A stretch of DNA of 64,000 bases from the NCBI GenBank assembly GCA_028023455.1, contig JAQFVV010012398.1:8268682-8332681 (forward strand), in the 5' to 3' direction. A program made the translations under genes and the position numbers. The stretch is from Epiperipatus broadwayi. Lineage: Eukaryota > Onychophora > Udeonychophora > Euonychophora > Peripatidae. The number at the start of each line of letters is the position of its first letter. Position 1 is the first letter of the stretch. A model generated the notes under the pieces. It did no database searches. It had not been told where the DNA came from and saw only the letters and a program-made list of their open reading frames with translations. Positions 46,899-60,124 of the stretch are shown here, in pieces.

Positions 46899-49081
46899 TA
46901 ATAATACCTTACCTAATCTGCTCCCAAACTCAGATTAAAATCAAATCTTTGTAACAATATGAATTTTTATATTTTTAAAACAAGCTGATATGAAATTGAA
47001 TAAGTCATTTGGCGCCATCTATGTGATAAATGGCAGAGTGATACTTATAATAAAAAAACATCAAATTTGATAAAATACTTGCATAATGCAAATTCTCCTC
47101 TTAGAAGTAATATGAGCTATTTTTTGTAGGATTTAAATGACAACTCTGTACTGGAACTATTACAGATTAAATGCTGTGGGTTGTATAAGATTATAAGCAC
47201 ATAGAATTTGAACATTATAATTTGCTACATATTGTCTTTCTATACATGCTAGTGAACCATTTAATCATATATAATTAAAAAGTAAGATCAATCAATAAAT
47301 ACTTTAAAAGTGAAAGTGATAAAGGCTTATTAATGCTAGCAAATATACATTTTAAATTAAAAATTCATTTAGATTAATATAAAACAAAAAATAAATTATT
47401 AATTATTTTAGATTAAAAGATAAATACATTGAATAAAGAGGGAGTAGCTAAAATGTCACATTTTAAGTTTATATAAAAATTCCAATTAATAAAATAATAC
47501 TTACTAGAGATTTAAATGAAAAGCACTGTAAATTTTTTAATTATTAATCAGTGAATATTTTTTTGTCTTGTCATTTATTAAACATTGTTGTAATTCTATT
47601 TATTATTCAAACATTATCAGGTCAGAATATTAATTCCATAATATTTTATCTAGGAATAATTTATAAGATTCTTAATTTGGCCAGGTATAATATATTGACA
47701 ATGTTGTATTGGTTAGTGTTAATCATTGAGTTTATGGAGGATTAACTCAGAACTTAGGAAGTTTATAAAAAGAATAGTCATAAATATTATTAATTATAAA
47801 GACAGGGTACATCTCTGGAATCTTTCCCTCAACAATGCTCATTATGGTGCACCCAGATAGTAATCAGCATCATCATTAACTTAACACTGAAGTTTAGAGT
47901 AAATATTTTTTTCATTTTAATATTATTATGCTCACTTCAGGATAAAATTATACTTTCAGAAATATTTATTTAATCAGAATGTACATTGACCATTACTATA
48001 TATATTGTACCCTTATAATAGGTACAGATAGTTTAGGTAGGGTTGGATAAGTAGCTATATAAAAATATTTTAAATTTAGGCTATTTTCTAATGCATAATT
48101 TAAATGTTATAGATAGAAGGGTTCAAACTCAGTAGATAGGAGCTTATAAAGATATATTAGACAGTTTAAACTCATTGTAAGATTAATTAATTATAAAATG
48201 ATACAATAAATTATTTAAAATATAGTATTAATTTTAATTTATTATATTTAATAGATACTATAATGGTAAAATAGCTTAATTATAACAGTAAATATTTTAT
48301 ATTATATGTTTAAGGTAATTATTTTGTTTAAAATATTATTTAAAATGATAAGTTAATTTAATATTAGTTTAAAAGTATGGTGAAAGTATCACATGATTGT
48401 ATGAATATGTGTGCTTTCAGAAAGTTAGGGAAAGAAAATTTTACTTTTAACTTGTTAACAAAATTTGATACATAATAAAGTGTAGCAAATATTCAATCTA
48501 GAGATAATATTAGAAAAATAATATTTAAAATTATTATTTTATTTAAGTATAATAATTTATTTTTTAAATCAATTTCAGGTTATTTAAATATTAAAAATTG
48601 TTTTAACAAGGTTATTTAGTTTTTTTAGATAAAAATATTTAATATTTACAGCATTAAATAATTTGATAATATTTACTATTGATGACTAATAGTTTTATAA
48701 CTTAATTTTAAAAAATCATATTGATGTAGTTATGTAAATTATCAAATGTGTACAAGCAGTATTGACCAATGAAATCATTAGATTAAGACCAGTGTAAAAA
48801 GAAATGTTGAAGCCAGTCTATACAGATTTTTCATACTTAAGTTTTTTTTATAAATTTTCAGTGATTTACAGAGTTGGATTAAGATAGATTTTGTTTTGAA
48901 ATTTATAACTATACATTTTTTATATTGTGACAGTAGTAATTTTTTTTAAATTATTATTTTACTTGAAAGTATTTTTTTGAAAAATATAATTTGAATACCT
49001 ACTTAAATAGTGATTCACTAAACACCAAAGTTCCCTGTCAGTTTGTCTATTTGAAACTTATCTTAGGACCTTAAGAATTCT
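46899..49081. other. AT-rich stretch without recognised genes
   Basis: No motif or repeat boundary was recognised on either strand. A 64-codon plus frame at 47551 is hydrophobic and AT-driven. Confidence 0.45.
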
Positions 49082-49447
49082 ATGGAACATGATAGTGGCT
49101 ACTTAAATATTGTGGAAATGAATACCAAATATCAAGAAAAATACTGCAACAAAACTGGAAAGCATTTACATAAGAACTTTATAATTTTTATAAATAGTAT
49201 GTTTGGTATGAGTGACCATTTATGTGAAATGACTTTATCATATTGCAATGCAGCTAATATATTAAAGTTAATTAAGAGGAATTGGATATTCATTGAAAAT
49301 CTTATTTGTAATATTAAATTTGAAAAAAAAAGAAAATTAAGATTCTACATATATATTTTAAAACTGAGCTTAAAATATTTATGGTATGATGAATGTCTGC
49401 TTTATTATATAACCAATAGTACTGACTCACATTTGGTTTGTCTTTAA
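49082..49447 (+). CDS. Hypothetical 121-codon open frame
   Basis: An ATG-initiated frame of 121 codons starts MEHDSGYLNIVEMNTKYQ and ends THE TAA-terminated HLVCL. It includes six cysteines and an Ile/Leu/Lys-rich second half. For DNA that is about 75% A+T, a frame this long is only marginally expected by chance in 64 kb. No signal peptide, domain or splice partner was recognised. It could be a relic, an exon or chance. Confidence 0.2.
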   Translation: MEHDSGYLNIVEMNTKYQEKYCNKTGKHLHKNFIIFINSMFGMSDHLCEMTLSYCNAANILKLIKRNWIFIENLICNIKFEKKRKLRFYIYILKLSLKYLWYDECLLYYITNSTDSHLVCL

Positions 49448-51310
49448 ATAAATCAAAATGGACTTATGTTTTAAAAACAATGTAATTAGAGACTAATTGA
49501 AGAAGATGACTTTTGAATGTCTTTTATACTTCTAAAAGGATTTGCGATTGATTAAATCAATCAATAAATTATATTTTAACATAATTTATATGTAAATAAT
49601 GAACTCTAATATGTCTTTCTAAAAGATTGAAATTATATCAGATAATAAATGCTTTGGATGATATAACTGTTTTTTATCTGGAAAAGAAAAATATTTAGTG
49701 ACAAGGTATATGTTTAAAAAGATAAAAAAAAGTTGTAAAATTTTAAAAAAAGAAATATTTATTTTAATTCATGAACTATATGTCTGATGATAAATATATT
49801 AAATAAACAATGGCCAAAATGTATGTAAGAAAATTATTCATAAAATGGATCTTGAATTATTTTAAGAAGATATTATATGCCTGAATAAATGCCCAGAGGA
49901 AAAAACTGGAATGAACACTTATTTCTTCAGGATGATTAATATTCTGCTTGGATTTTTACTGGATTTATTATTATTTGTACATTTCTTCATGTGGCACCAA
50001 AACAAAAGAATTATTTGTGCATAAAGCTGTCCAACCATAACTAGGCAATGGTGCAAGATTCCTGATGAGCAAATTCCTGACAAACATTCAACCTACAGCA
50101 GGAGGAAATTTTTTTTTCGTATCTTTAAAACTTTATTCTTATTCTTGTTTTTTTAATATTAAGTTTAACATTAGTATTTAAAATATTATAACTAATATAA
50201 TACACCATATACACCTTAATTGACACTCTACAATGCAGTTTAACATATGATTTATTTTATTTCCTTACAGTTTCAACTGTCCAACAATCATTATTAGAGC
50301 TACAACATTTAAACATATACAATTAGTACCTAACTATAAATATACATATATATATATGTTGTGCCCTTTTCTATAGGTCAGAATCAGCTCATTACAGTAA
50401 ATTACTAAAAATTTTACATTTTAGAATGTGTTCTCTTTGTGTAATAGCTATATTGTATTGATAATATCTTAAAAGAACAATTTAAAGCTAAATAAAAATA
50501 TGTAATGCATAAAATTATAATGAATAATCTTAAAACAGTTAAACAAAGCTAAAAATATTAATTACATATGGTTGAAAAGCTGGTCATAATAAATAACACA
50601 GCTATAAATGTTTAAAGTATGTTTAAAAGTTAAATTTCAATAGTTTAAACTTATAGTTAAATAAATGCTATATTTAAAATTATAAATTATATTTAATAAT
50701 TATAATTAATATCATATATTTTAAAAGTAAGTTTTATGGTAGTAAAAGTTATATTTAATTTTATATTTTCCAAATTATTCTTCCAAATTTTATATTATTA
50801 TATTATTTTAGTTAATATAATAAGTGTTGCAATTTATTAGTCATTTTCAGACAGAAAATCAGATACAATCTGTCTCAGCTATTAGTCATGTGACTTCTAT
50901 AATATATGGTTATACACACATGCTTGCTAGTATTTGTATTAACAAAGTTCAAAATATTTTAAAAATTGCATTATAGAATTAAATATATTTATTTGCCTAT
51001 CATAAGGGAAAATATTTAAGTTAACTATCATATAAAATGTTTTAAATAATATAATAAGATAAGTACAGTTAATAAAAATTAAATATTTTGTTTTAAAATA
51101 AAATAGATAAATTAAATATTAAAGGTAGGGTAAATTTGTTGAATATTGTTTTTAAAAGTCATTTAAATGTTTAATTAATTTTAGTAAAGTATAATAATTA
51201 ATTTAAAATTAATATTTTAAAGTTATAATGCATCATATTTTATTTTTTTAATTTAATTGTATAAGACTGTAGCAATATGCAAATTCGGTATCAAATAAAA
51301 AGTAAGAATC
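49448..51310. other. AT-rich stretch without recognised genes
   Basis: Nothing coding was recognised. A TA-rich microsatellite lies near 50341-50358. Confidence 0.45.
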
Positions 51311-51372
51311 CACCAATAGGATGAGGTATTTTGTGGGGTATAAATAATACTCCTGCACAATTGAAGTCAGGG
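51311..51372 (+). promoter_or_regulatory. Orphan RNA polymerase II core promoter (CCAAT, TATA, Inr)
   Basis: CCACCAATAGG (51311-51321), then GGGGTATAAATA (TATA at 51339-51346), then an initiator AAGTCAGGGG with its A at 51369, exactly 30 bases after the TATA start. The spacing is textbook. The downstream sequence (TGATCAGTGTTGCTGGTGATC) contains no start codon with a long frame, so the transcript may be non-coding, heavily spliced, or part of a degraded element. Confidence 0.45.
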
Positions 51373-53041
51373 GTGATCAGTGTTGCTGGTGATCAATGTA
51401 AAAGTAATTTTAAAATTTTTATTTTAGTCAATTTTTTAGTGCTATCGTATCATTTATTTGCAGACTAATAGGGTATTTATTTTTAAAAAGTATTTGCAAA
51501 GAGAGCATAGAATAAATATATTTTAGTAACTTTATTAAAAATATGCATTGCTAATTTAAAGTTCCCTTTTACCTGGATTACTCATCAAAGCTTAATATAA
51601 CTTCGCAGTAAAAATATGGAAATGCCAATAAGTAAAACGTATTTAATCAATAATATTTTAAAAATAAGTATAATAATTGTGAATATAATATTAATAGTAT
51701 TGACCAAGAGGACTATTCCAATAAGTAAAGTATTATTTTGGACATTGTATAGAAAGCTTAGCAGAAAGGCTACTTGCAAATTAAAAATGAAATACACATG
51801 TTTTTTATAATAGTGAGATTGTCATATTGAAGACCAACAAGTAATAAGACAAGTTTTTTATATTAATTTATGGAAAAGCAATGCTATAGAAATGAATGTT
51901 TTATCCTTTTTGAAGGAAAACATTGGAAATATTTCAAGAAAAACTATCATAAGTAAAAATTGATGGAAAGTATTTTGGAAAAGCGTATGTTATAAGATCT
52001 AAGTCATGTAGGGTTATACACATTTTTCGTAAAAATTATTTTAAAAACTGACAATTTAATCAAAAAATGGAACAGCTTTAAGTGGATAATAAATAGTAAA
52101 ATTATTCTGAAGAGTAAACCTATAAAAAAAAGGATTATAAACCAGCAAATTACTAAACTTATGGAGACAGAAATATTTTAAAATTGCGCAAAAAGTTTAT
52201 CCGGATTACCCGTAGTTAATATTACTGGAACATGATGCATCACCAAGCTGATACAGAATATTCTAGAATGGAAGTTTCAAGTTATTATTTTTTTTACTAA
52301 TATGATTTTATTATTATTTTAATAATCATTGTTCTGGACAATAGAAACCATAAACTATTCTTCTATGAACTTTTCCAGAACAGATCGATGATTATTTTAT
52401 TTAAATTTTCTAGATTTTCAGATGTCATATCATTTTTTTATTATTATTCATTTTAAACTTCGCTCACTGCAAGAAGCAGTTTTGTCTTGTTCGACATCAA
52501 GCAGAAGAAGCTTAGCAATGGGGGAGTTTAAAAATTGCTCTTGAGGAGAACATTTAAAAAAAAAAGAACTCTCGAGAAAATAAAAAACATTGGAACTTTA
52601 TAAAGAAAAAATTGTCTCAGTTGAAGATTTACGTAATTATAGTCTTGATTTTTATTTATTAATTTTTTTGATGTGTAATATTATTTTTAATTAAAAAGTA
52701 GGAACATGAATATTAATTTAGTACTAATGATATAATAATCTTACAGTAAAATAGTTTGATATTTTAAACAAGTTAACATTTTTTAAGTATGGAAGTATGA
52801 ATATCATATATGCAATGTTTTATTTAACGGCTGGACATGAAGATTTTTCATAAGTGATTACAAGCTGATATCACTTAGGTAATAGTTATGAATATTGATA
52901 TATTTTATGATGTATTTTTTTGTTTTTCTTTTTTGCAGATTGCCAAATGAATTATAATGTATGGAAGTATAAATGTTGAATTGTATGCAAATGCATTTGT
53001 ACAACACTTTTAAATTAAGAGATTAGGATTTATTTCTGGGA
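51373..53041. other. AT-rich stretch downstream of the orphan promoter
   Basis: Short frames near 51585-51810 overlap on both strands and have no family resemblance. An imperfect hairpin with arms AATAATCAT..TGTTCTGGA and its inverse lies at about 52320-52400. Confidence 0.4.
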
Positions 53042-53045
53042 ATAT

Positions 53046-55575
53046 TGTAACGGTCAGAAAACGTGTGACTCATAAACATGGTGCAGAATTCGACCACCAT
53101 ATAGAACAGCAGCACCATCGAGTAGTGAAGCCACCCGTGGTACTGAGTTCGAACATAGTTTATCGGTTCCACAACACAATCCACGAAACAACGCATCTGA
53201 TGCGACATTAGTAAATATTTCCTTAGGCACGGTGGTCAGGGATATGCAAGAGACTCATGATTTTCTCGAGTTATCCAATAACCAAACTAATATTAATTAA
53301 ACATTCATATTTACATAATCGAGGAAATATTATATAGAATGGGTATCGAATAAATGAAATGTAACTGCAGATGTATAGTTTAAAATTATTTATTAACACA
53401 TTTTAATAAGATCATTTACTAACAATATTTATGGATTAAAAGCTTCAGTAGCGGGATTTGCGACATGATTATATTTTAAAGAATACATTTATTTATTTAG
53501 ACATTATTTTATATTGAGGATTTCAGTAGCGGTATTTCCGATACTGAAATGTTTACAAAAGGAATTCACTTATTTGAAGGTGTAATCTAGCTACCTAAAA
53601 TTCTCGAGTAAGTATTTCTAATGCATGCCTTGGGGAATTTACACCTTTGCAAGGCAAGAGTCTAAAGTATGGGTTATAAGAGTAATGGCAGACATATATT
53701 TATTTAATTAAAATATTTATTTATAACTAAGGGCAAACATTTATTTGAGAGTGAATTACGAAGATAATGCAGAGGCGGAGTGATATATAGAATAATAGAA
53801 TTGAGTAAAGGAACACGTGGTATGCTTTAGAAAGGTGATATGGAATGGCAGTATATTGAAACTGCAATGCCACGAATGGGTTTATAAGAATGTCGGGCTG
53901 GTCTCTGCCTCGACCCGACGAAGTAAGGTGTCACATAAGCATAAGCAGGGACAAGCGGTACGTGTCACAATTTGCCGGCTGGCTGCATGACATTGTCAAA
54001 TCCCACAGGAGCACCCATTATGCCCGCTTGTGTAGGACGACTGGGGTTAATTTCAACCCTGAAGAATCCGGAAATTTCACGGCGGAATGAGTCATTGCGT
54101 CTCTAAAACGTAACACATGTATACTGTATAAACGATTATGATGAGATTTAAATAGATTTCTGACTCGGCCCTATATTACCAAAATTTACTAAAGAACTCT
54201 GGCGACTCTCAAAGAAAGGTGATTTTCTAGAATTATTCATTAGACTTAATAAACACAAAACATATATATACTGGGAGTTATTACAACTAATATGTCAGCC
54301 ATTTGCGAAGTAGTAGACCCCTGCATTACAATAAATGATGCCATTGAATGCGTGTCGATTTATATGGAAGTTAAGTTATTTAGAAAAATACATATTAATG
54401 AAAATGTGACACGCATTCACTGTTTCAAACGATCATAGATTTAAACTTTGAAAATAGAGACAAATGTGAGCATGCAATAAATTAGATAATAAATATAGAT
54501 AAAATGTAGATTTTAAAAATATGCACCCAAGATAGAATGAGGTCAGCTAGATTAGTAAAGAAATTTACACATTAAATTAATTATTCAATTTTAGTTATAC
54601 ATATGGTAGTTTTTACATTTTATAATTTAGATAAGTAGGATGAAGAAGAGCTATAGCATATTATTAGAGTACTCTAGAGTTTGAACACAGACAGGTACCT
54701 GTTTTATAAGAAGTTTTCCGAGTCCATTGGTTAAGAAGCAAATAGTTCATGAGTGGCAACTCTTTCTTATATTTAGATGTTTCATTTTACAGATCTTTAT
54801 AGTTAATTTATGACGGGCAATGGAAAGTTCGGCATCCGATAGGCCATCTCCCGATGGAGAATAATCTAGGTGCTTTACTCAATTATACCTTGGCAGGAAC
54901 AAATCATTTTTATTATTTTTGGAGACTCTCAGTGATCGAGAGCAAAGCTAAAGTTTAAGTGAATGTCTCCAGCAAGTCTAAGATGGCCTCTTTTCTTATC
55001 TTGATCTCTCACATTTTTGTTAAGATATTTTTAGGTTCTACTTAATCTGACCTGAGAATAATCAATGCATTTTGTTGGTTTTTAATTAAAGAAAGCTGCC
55101 GTTCTATTGTTTACATTTTACATTTACTAATTATATTTGGTGGAATTTTTCTTTAATTAATCTATTATCTATCACTGACTGATGCTTTTCAATTTCAAAG
55201 ACAAAAAGGGAACATAAGATTATTTTAACTTTTAATTAAATATTACATCAGATTTTTTTAAAATTATTATTAAACGAAATTTAAACAAAGCAATAAATAT
55301 GAACTTTATAATCCAAAATAAATGATTAAAATTATACAAAATTATATAACTAAAATAAATCTAAATTATATTATTTTATCCTTATTTATTGCGTTTAATT
55401 TGAGATCGAAATGTGTGCGTGTTTATGCTGAATTCTACATATATTTATACATTTTAATATTGCTACACACATAACTCGATATCAAAAAGTTTAAATTTGG
55501 GTGGGATAAACCGGTCAGTGAGAGATGACAGAAAAAGGTGAAACTTAAGATTCGAATACGAATCTTACTGTTTCA
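53046..55575 (-). repeat. 3' LTR (2530 bp) of the minus-strand element
   Basis: It matches 57584-60120 throughout. About ten differences occur in the first 200 bases, fewer in most later parts, plus several indels (for example about 40 bases missing near 54790). Near the CTGTTTCA end is a perfect inverted repeat, AAGATTCG/CGAATCTT. Two diverged tandem copies of a TTCAGTAGCGG(G/T)ATTT unit lie near 53444 and 53525. The 66-codon frame at 53890-54090 is interrupted in the other LTR and is not a gene. Confidence 0.93.
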
Positions 55576-56053
55576 TTTCCCCGTACTTCCCGTGAACAAT
55601 TAAGGAAGAACAAAGGAGGCAAGAACGAGAAAAAAAAATTTTTTACATTACATAATTTAAATACAAAAAGAAAGAAAAAAAATTATTATTGTTTTTACAG
55701 ATATTGAAATAGAGAAAGCAGAGATTACATGAAGCAACGAACAATTTATATACCCGGATCTAGAATTTATAGTTGAATTAAAATGGCCTAATTTGGCCAT
55801 GTCTGGTTAAAATCATAGTAATAATTAGTTAAACTGAATGTATTTATATAAAAAAATTCTTAGAGTAAGGTTAGTTAATATAATATAAAAAAATTTTAAG
55901 AGTAATAGTAATTCAAACAATAATATATATATAATAAAATTTTTATCTAAAACCCTATGTGACTAAAGTACAATCCATTCAACCAAGTTCATTATATCAA
56001 GTTCATTTTATTATTTTCATATACGTTTAATCCGTCCTAATAGTCTAATATTT

Positions 56054-56920
56054 TTACAACCCTGGGTCAGGTGGATAATACCTACATGGTTTGAGATTAC
56101 GGGCATTGTATGTCCCTTTTATGGTATCTCCATCTTTTAATAAATATGCATTTGGGCCACATGTGCGATCAATTATAAAGGGTCCCCGGTACAAATGAAA
56201 GAACTTTTTATATAGTCTTTTATCTCAGTTACTTTGTTGAGAGTTCCGTACCCAAACATAGTTCCCGACATGGAAATGTTGGCTTCTCCGATCTGCTTGT
56301 AATTTCCATCCTGCCCTTTCTGTAAGGTGGTGGTGTGCCTTGCATCTGTCAGTTTCAATATTGATTTCACATTCATCCATGGGTAATGGCATCTTGATCA
56401 GTAATGAGTCTGCTTTACCAAAATGCAAACATGTTGGTGTCATGCTGGTGTCCATCTTTGTCTCTTTTTTACTGCTTTCACTCAACGGTTCTTGTGGGCT
56501 TTCATCTATTGGAATAAGGTCCATTTGCTCATCTACTATCATAGGTTTGTCAAGTATTTCTAATTCCCTTTCCTTTTCCATATCTTTAATTTCTTCTTCC
56601 TTTTTACTAGCTGGGGATATCCCAAAATGTTCCTTTATGGCTTCTAACTCTCTCCACATAATGTATTTAAATTCCTGATATTCTCTCACTCTTATCTTTT
56701 CTTCTTCTTGTCTCTGTTTTGATTCTTCATCTCTTCTTTTTCTCATTTCCTCCTCATACATTTTCTTCATTTCTTGCATACTCTGTCTGAGTATTTCCTC
56801 CATGAACTTGAAATTTAAGTCCATTGATCCTCTGTATTGTTGTGGAGCTTCCCTTCGCTCGGGGGTCGACTCCAAAGCTTCAGATAAACCTTGCTGTATA
56901 TCAATATTTTCTGATTCCAT
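56054..56920 (-). pseudogene. Gag-like coiled coil fused to integrase C-terminus (LTR element internal ORF)
   Basis: The frame starts at ATG 56920 on the minus strand (MESENIDIQQG). Residues 30-105 form a Glu/Lys/Arg-rich coiled coil (EEILRQSMQEMKKMYEEEMR), as in gypsy gag N-termini. From about residue 160 the sequence becomes the tail of a Ty3/gypsy integrase: MTPTCLHFGKADSLLIKMPL, then FHVGNYVWVRN (normally QVGDLVWVR). After a TGA at 56225-56227, the same frame continues RLYKKFFHLYRGPF, GPNAYLL and YNARNLKP to TAA at 56054. The protease, RT, RNase H and integrase catalytic core, which normally lie between, are absent, so a deletion joined the two ends in frame. The product up to the stop is 231 residues. 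Confidence 0.85.
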
Positions 56921-57583
56921 TTTCTTAATGTGATTTATTTATTTTATACTACTAGCATTTGACTACTCCCCACCAGAATATTGGCCCTATAACACTCTTT
57001 CGCTGCCCTCACCTACTCTACCTTGCCCTATCTCTATATTGCTGCGTTTAACATATATATTATAGCGAACTACTGGTTACGTGTATAATAAGCCACTGCT
57101 GTCTATGATATATATATTTGTACTTTAACAAAATATTTAGTGTTAACATATATAACATGTTTCTGCTGTCTATGCTATATATATAATGGTGTTTTAATAA
57201 AAAAAATTCAATGCTACTTGCTTTCTCATTTAACGACTGATTACTTTTTTTTTTTGACATATATATAAAAAAAAAATATTTCATTAGATCCGAGTATTTT
57301 CGTTCCTTCTAAACTTACACACACATCCCTGCTTTTTGTAAATTTGTTATTACGCCTGCTGTCCTTTCATTTACTCGACCCACATTATTTCACTCGATTT
57401 ACTTTTTTTTTCCATTATTTTTATCAAAACAAAATCGTATATATATAGATTAATTAGCTAACTTGAGTAACGAACGCTAAAAAAAATTTATATGCATTAT
57501 ATTTTGCTCAGGGTATATATGGGTTTTTTGTATCGAAAGCTCCATGTTGGAAAGTGCCAAACGCTAAAAAAAAAATTTAACTA

Positions 57584-60120
57584 TGTAACGGTCTGAAAAT
57601 GTGTGACTCGTAAACATAGTGCAGAATTCGACCACCATACAGAACAGCAGCACCATCGAGTAGCGAAGCCACCCATGGTACTGAGTTCGAACATAGTTTA
57701 TCGGTTCCACAATACAATCCACGAAACAACACATCTGATGCGACATTAGTAAATATTTCCTTAGGCATGGTGGTCAGGGATATGCAAGAGACTCATGATT
57801 TTCTCGAGTTAGCCAATAACCAAACTAATATTAATTAAACATTCATATTTACATAATCGAGGAAATATTATATAGAATGGGTATCGAATAAATGAAACGT
57901 AACTGCAGACATATAGTTTTAAATTATTTATTAACACATTTTAATAAGATCATTTACTAACAATATTTATGGATTAAAAGCTTCAGTAGCGGGATTTGCG
58001 ACATGATTATATTTTAAAGAATACATTTATTTATTTAGACATTATTTTACATTGAGGATTTCAGTAGCGGTATTTCCGATACTGAAATGTTTACAAAAGG
58101 AATTCACTTATTTGAAGGCGTAATCTAGCTACCTAAAATTCTCGAGTAAGTATTTCTAATGCATGCCTTGGGGAATTTACACCTTTGCAAGGCAAGAGTC
58201 TAAAGTATGGATTATAAGAGTAATGGCAGACGTATATTTATTTAATTAAAATATTTATTTATAACTAAGGGCAAACATTTATTTGAGAGTGAATTACGAA
58301 GATAATGCAGAGGCAGAGTGATATATAGAATAATAGAATTGAGTAAAGGAACACGTGGTATGCTTTAGAAAGGTGATATGGAATGGCAGTATATTGAAAC
58401 TGCAATGCCGCGAATGGGTTTATAAGAATGTCAGGCTGGTCTCTGCCTCGACCCGACGAAGTAAGGTGTCACATAAGCATAACCAGGGACAAGCGGTACG
58501 TGTCACAATTTGCCGGCTAGCTGCATGACATTGTCAAATCCCACAGGAGCACCCATTATGCCCGCTTGTGTAGGACGACTGGGGTTAATTTCAACCCTGA
58601 AGAATTCAGAAATTTCACGGCGGAATGGGTCATCGCATCCTAAAACGTAACACATGTATACTGTATAAAAAATTATGATGAGGGTTCTGACTCGGCCCTA
58701 CATTAACCAACATTTACTAAAGAACTCTGGCGACTCAAAGAAAGGTGATTTTCTAGAATTATTCATTAGACTTAATAAATACAAAGCATATATATACTGG
58801 GAGTTATTACAACTAATATGTCAGCCATTTGCGAAGTAGTAGACCCCTGCATTACAATAAATGATGCCATTCAATGCGTGTCAATTTATATGGAAGTTAA
58901 GTTATTTAGGAAAATACATATTAATGAAAATGTGACATGCATTCACTGTTTCAAACGATCATAGATTTAAACTTTGAAAATAGAGACAATTGTGAGCATG
59001 CAATAAATTAGATAATAAATATAGATAAAATGTAGATTTTAAAAATACGCACCCAAGATAGAATGAGGTCAGCTAGATTAGTAAAGAAATTTACACATTA
59101 AATTAATTATTCAATTTTAGTTATACATATGGTAGTTTTTACATTTTATAATTTAGATAAGTAGGATGAAGAAGAGCTATAGCATATTATTAGAGTACTC
59201 TAGAGTTTGAACACAGACAGGTACCTGTTTTATAAGAAGTTTTCCGAGTCCATTAGTTAAGAAGCAAATAGTTCATGAGTGGCAATTCTTTCTTTTATTT
59301 AGATGTTTCATTTTACTTTCACAGCAGCAGCAGCTTTCTCATTTATTTCAGGCAGCAGATCTTCATAGTTAATTTATGACGGGCAATGGAAAGTTCGGCA
59401 TCCGATAGGCCATCTCCCGATGGAGAATAATCTAGGTGCTTTACTCAATCATACCTTGGCAGGAACAAATCATTTTTATTATTTTTGGAGACTCTCAGTG
59501 ATCGAGAGCAAAGCTAAAGTTTAAGTGAATGTCTCCAGCAAGTCTAAGATGGCCTCTTTTCTTATCTTGATCTCTCACATTTTTGTTAAGATATTTTTAG
59601 GTTCTACTTAATCTGCCCTGAGGATAATCAATGCATTTTGTTGGTTTTTAATTAAAAAAAGCTGCCGTTCTATTGTTTACATTTTACATTTACTAATTAA
59701 TTAATCTATTTTCTATCACTGACCGATGCTTTTCAATTTCAAAGACAAAAAGGGAACATAAGATTATTTTAACTTTTAATTAAATATTACATCAGATTTT
59801 TTAGAATTATTATTAAACAAAATTTAAACAAAGCAATAAATATGAACTTTATAATCCAAAATAAATGATTAAAATTATACAAAATTATATAACTAAAAGA
59901 AATCTAAATTATATTATTTTATCCCTATTTATTGCGTTTAATTTGAGATCGAAATGTGTGCGTGTTTATGCTGAATTCTACATATATTTATACATTTTAA
60001 TATTGCTACACACACACAACTTGATATCAAAAAGTTTAAATTTGGGCGGGATAAACCGGTCAGCGAGAGACATCAGAAAAAGGTGAAACTTAAGATTCGA
60101 ATACGAATCTTACTGTTTCA
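57584..60120 (-). repeat. 5' LTR (2537 bp) of the minus-strand element
   Basis: It is the partner of 53046-55575. It holds a GCAGCAGCAGC-containing segment near 59320-59357 that the other LTR lacks, and lacks about 22 bases near 59697. As the 5' LTR of a minus-strand element it would supply the promoter. The poly(A)-type AATAAA near its CTGTTTCA-proximal third is present in both copies. Confidence 0.93.
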
Positions 60121-60124
60121 ATAT

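Larger units (their letters stand above)
53046..60120 (-). mobile_element. Full-structure Ty3/gypsy-type LTR element, internally deleted
   Basis: Two direct repeats of about 2.53 kb (53046-55575 and 57584-60120) enclose a 2.0-kb internal region. The repeats start TGTAACGG and end CTGTTTCA, giving TG...CA ends. The whole element is flanked by a 4-bp ATAT duplication (53042-53045 and 60121-60124). On the minus strand a polypurine tract, GGGAAGTACGGGGAAA, lies directly before the LTR start (plus 55576-55591). That fixes the direction as minus, which agrees with the coding frame inside. No convincing primer-binding site sits next to the other LTR. The internal region is far too short for gag-pol, so mobility would depend on proteins from a full-length relative. 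Confidence 0.93.

Noticed and set aside
52319-52400. Imperfect hairpin that might be a microRNA precursor
   Set aside because: The stem has a four-base insertion on one side and no conserved seed was recognised. In DNA this AT-rich, hairpins of this size are common.
53023-53208. Frame starting MSHQMRCFVD at the LTR end, repeated at 57564-57746
   Set aside because: It occurs because the LTRs are repeated. It crosses the LTR boundary into unrelated flanks and has no recognised family.
53890-54090. 66-codon frame in a GC-richer part of the LTR
   Set aside because: The corresponding frame in the other LTR has a stop (TAG in place of TGG), so coding is not maintained.
56340-56678. 112-codon Ser/Ile-rich plus-strand frame
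   Set aside because: It is antisense to the gag-like/integrase fusion frame, which has clear motifs.
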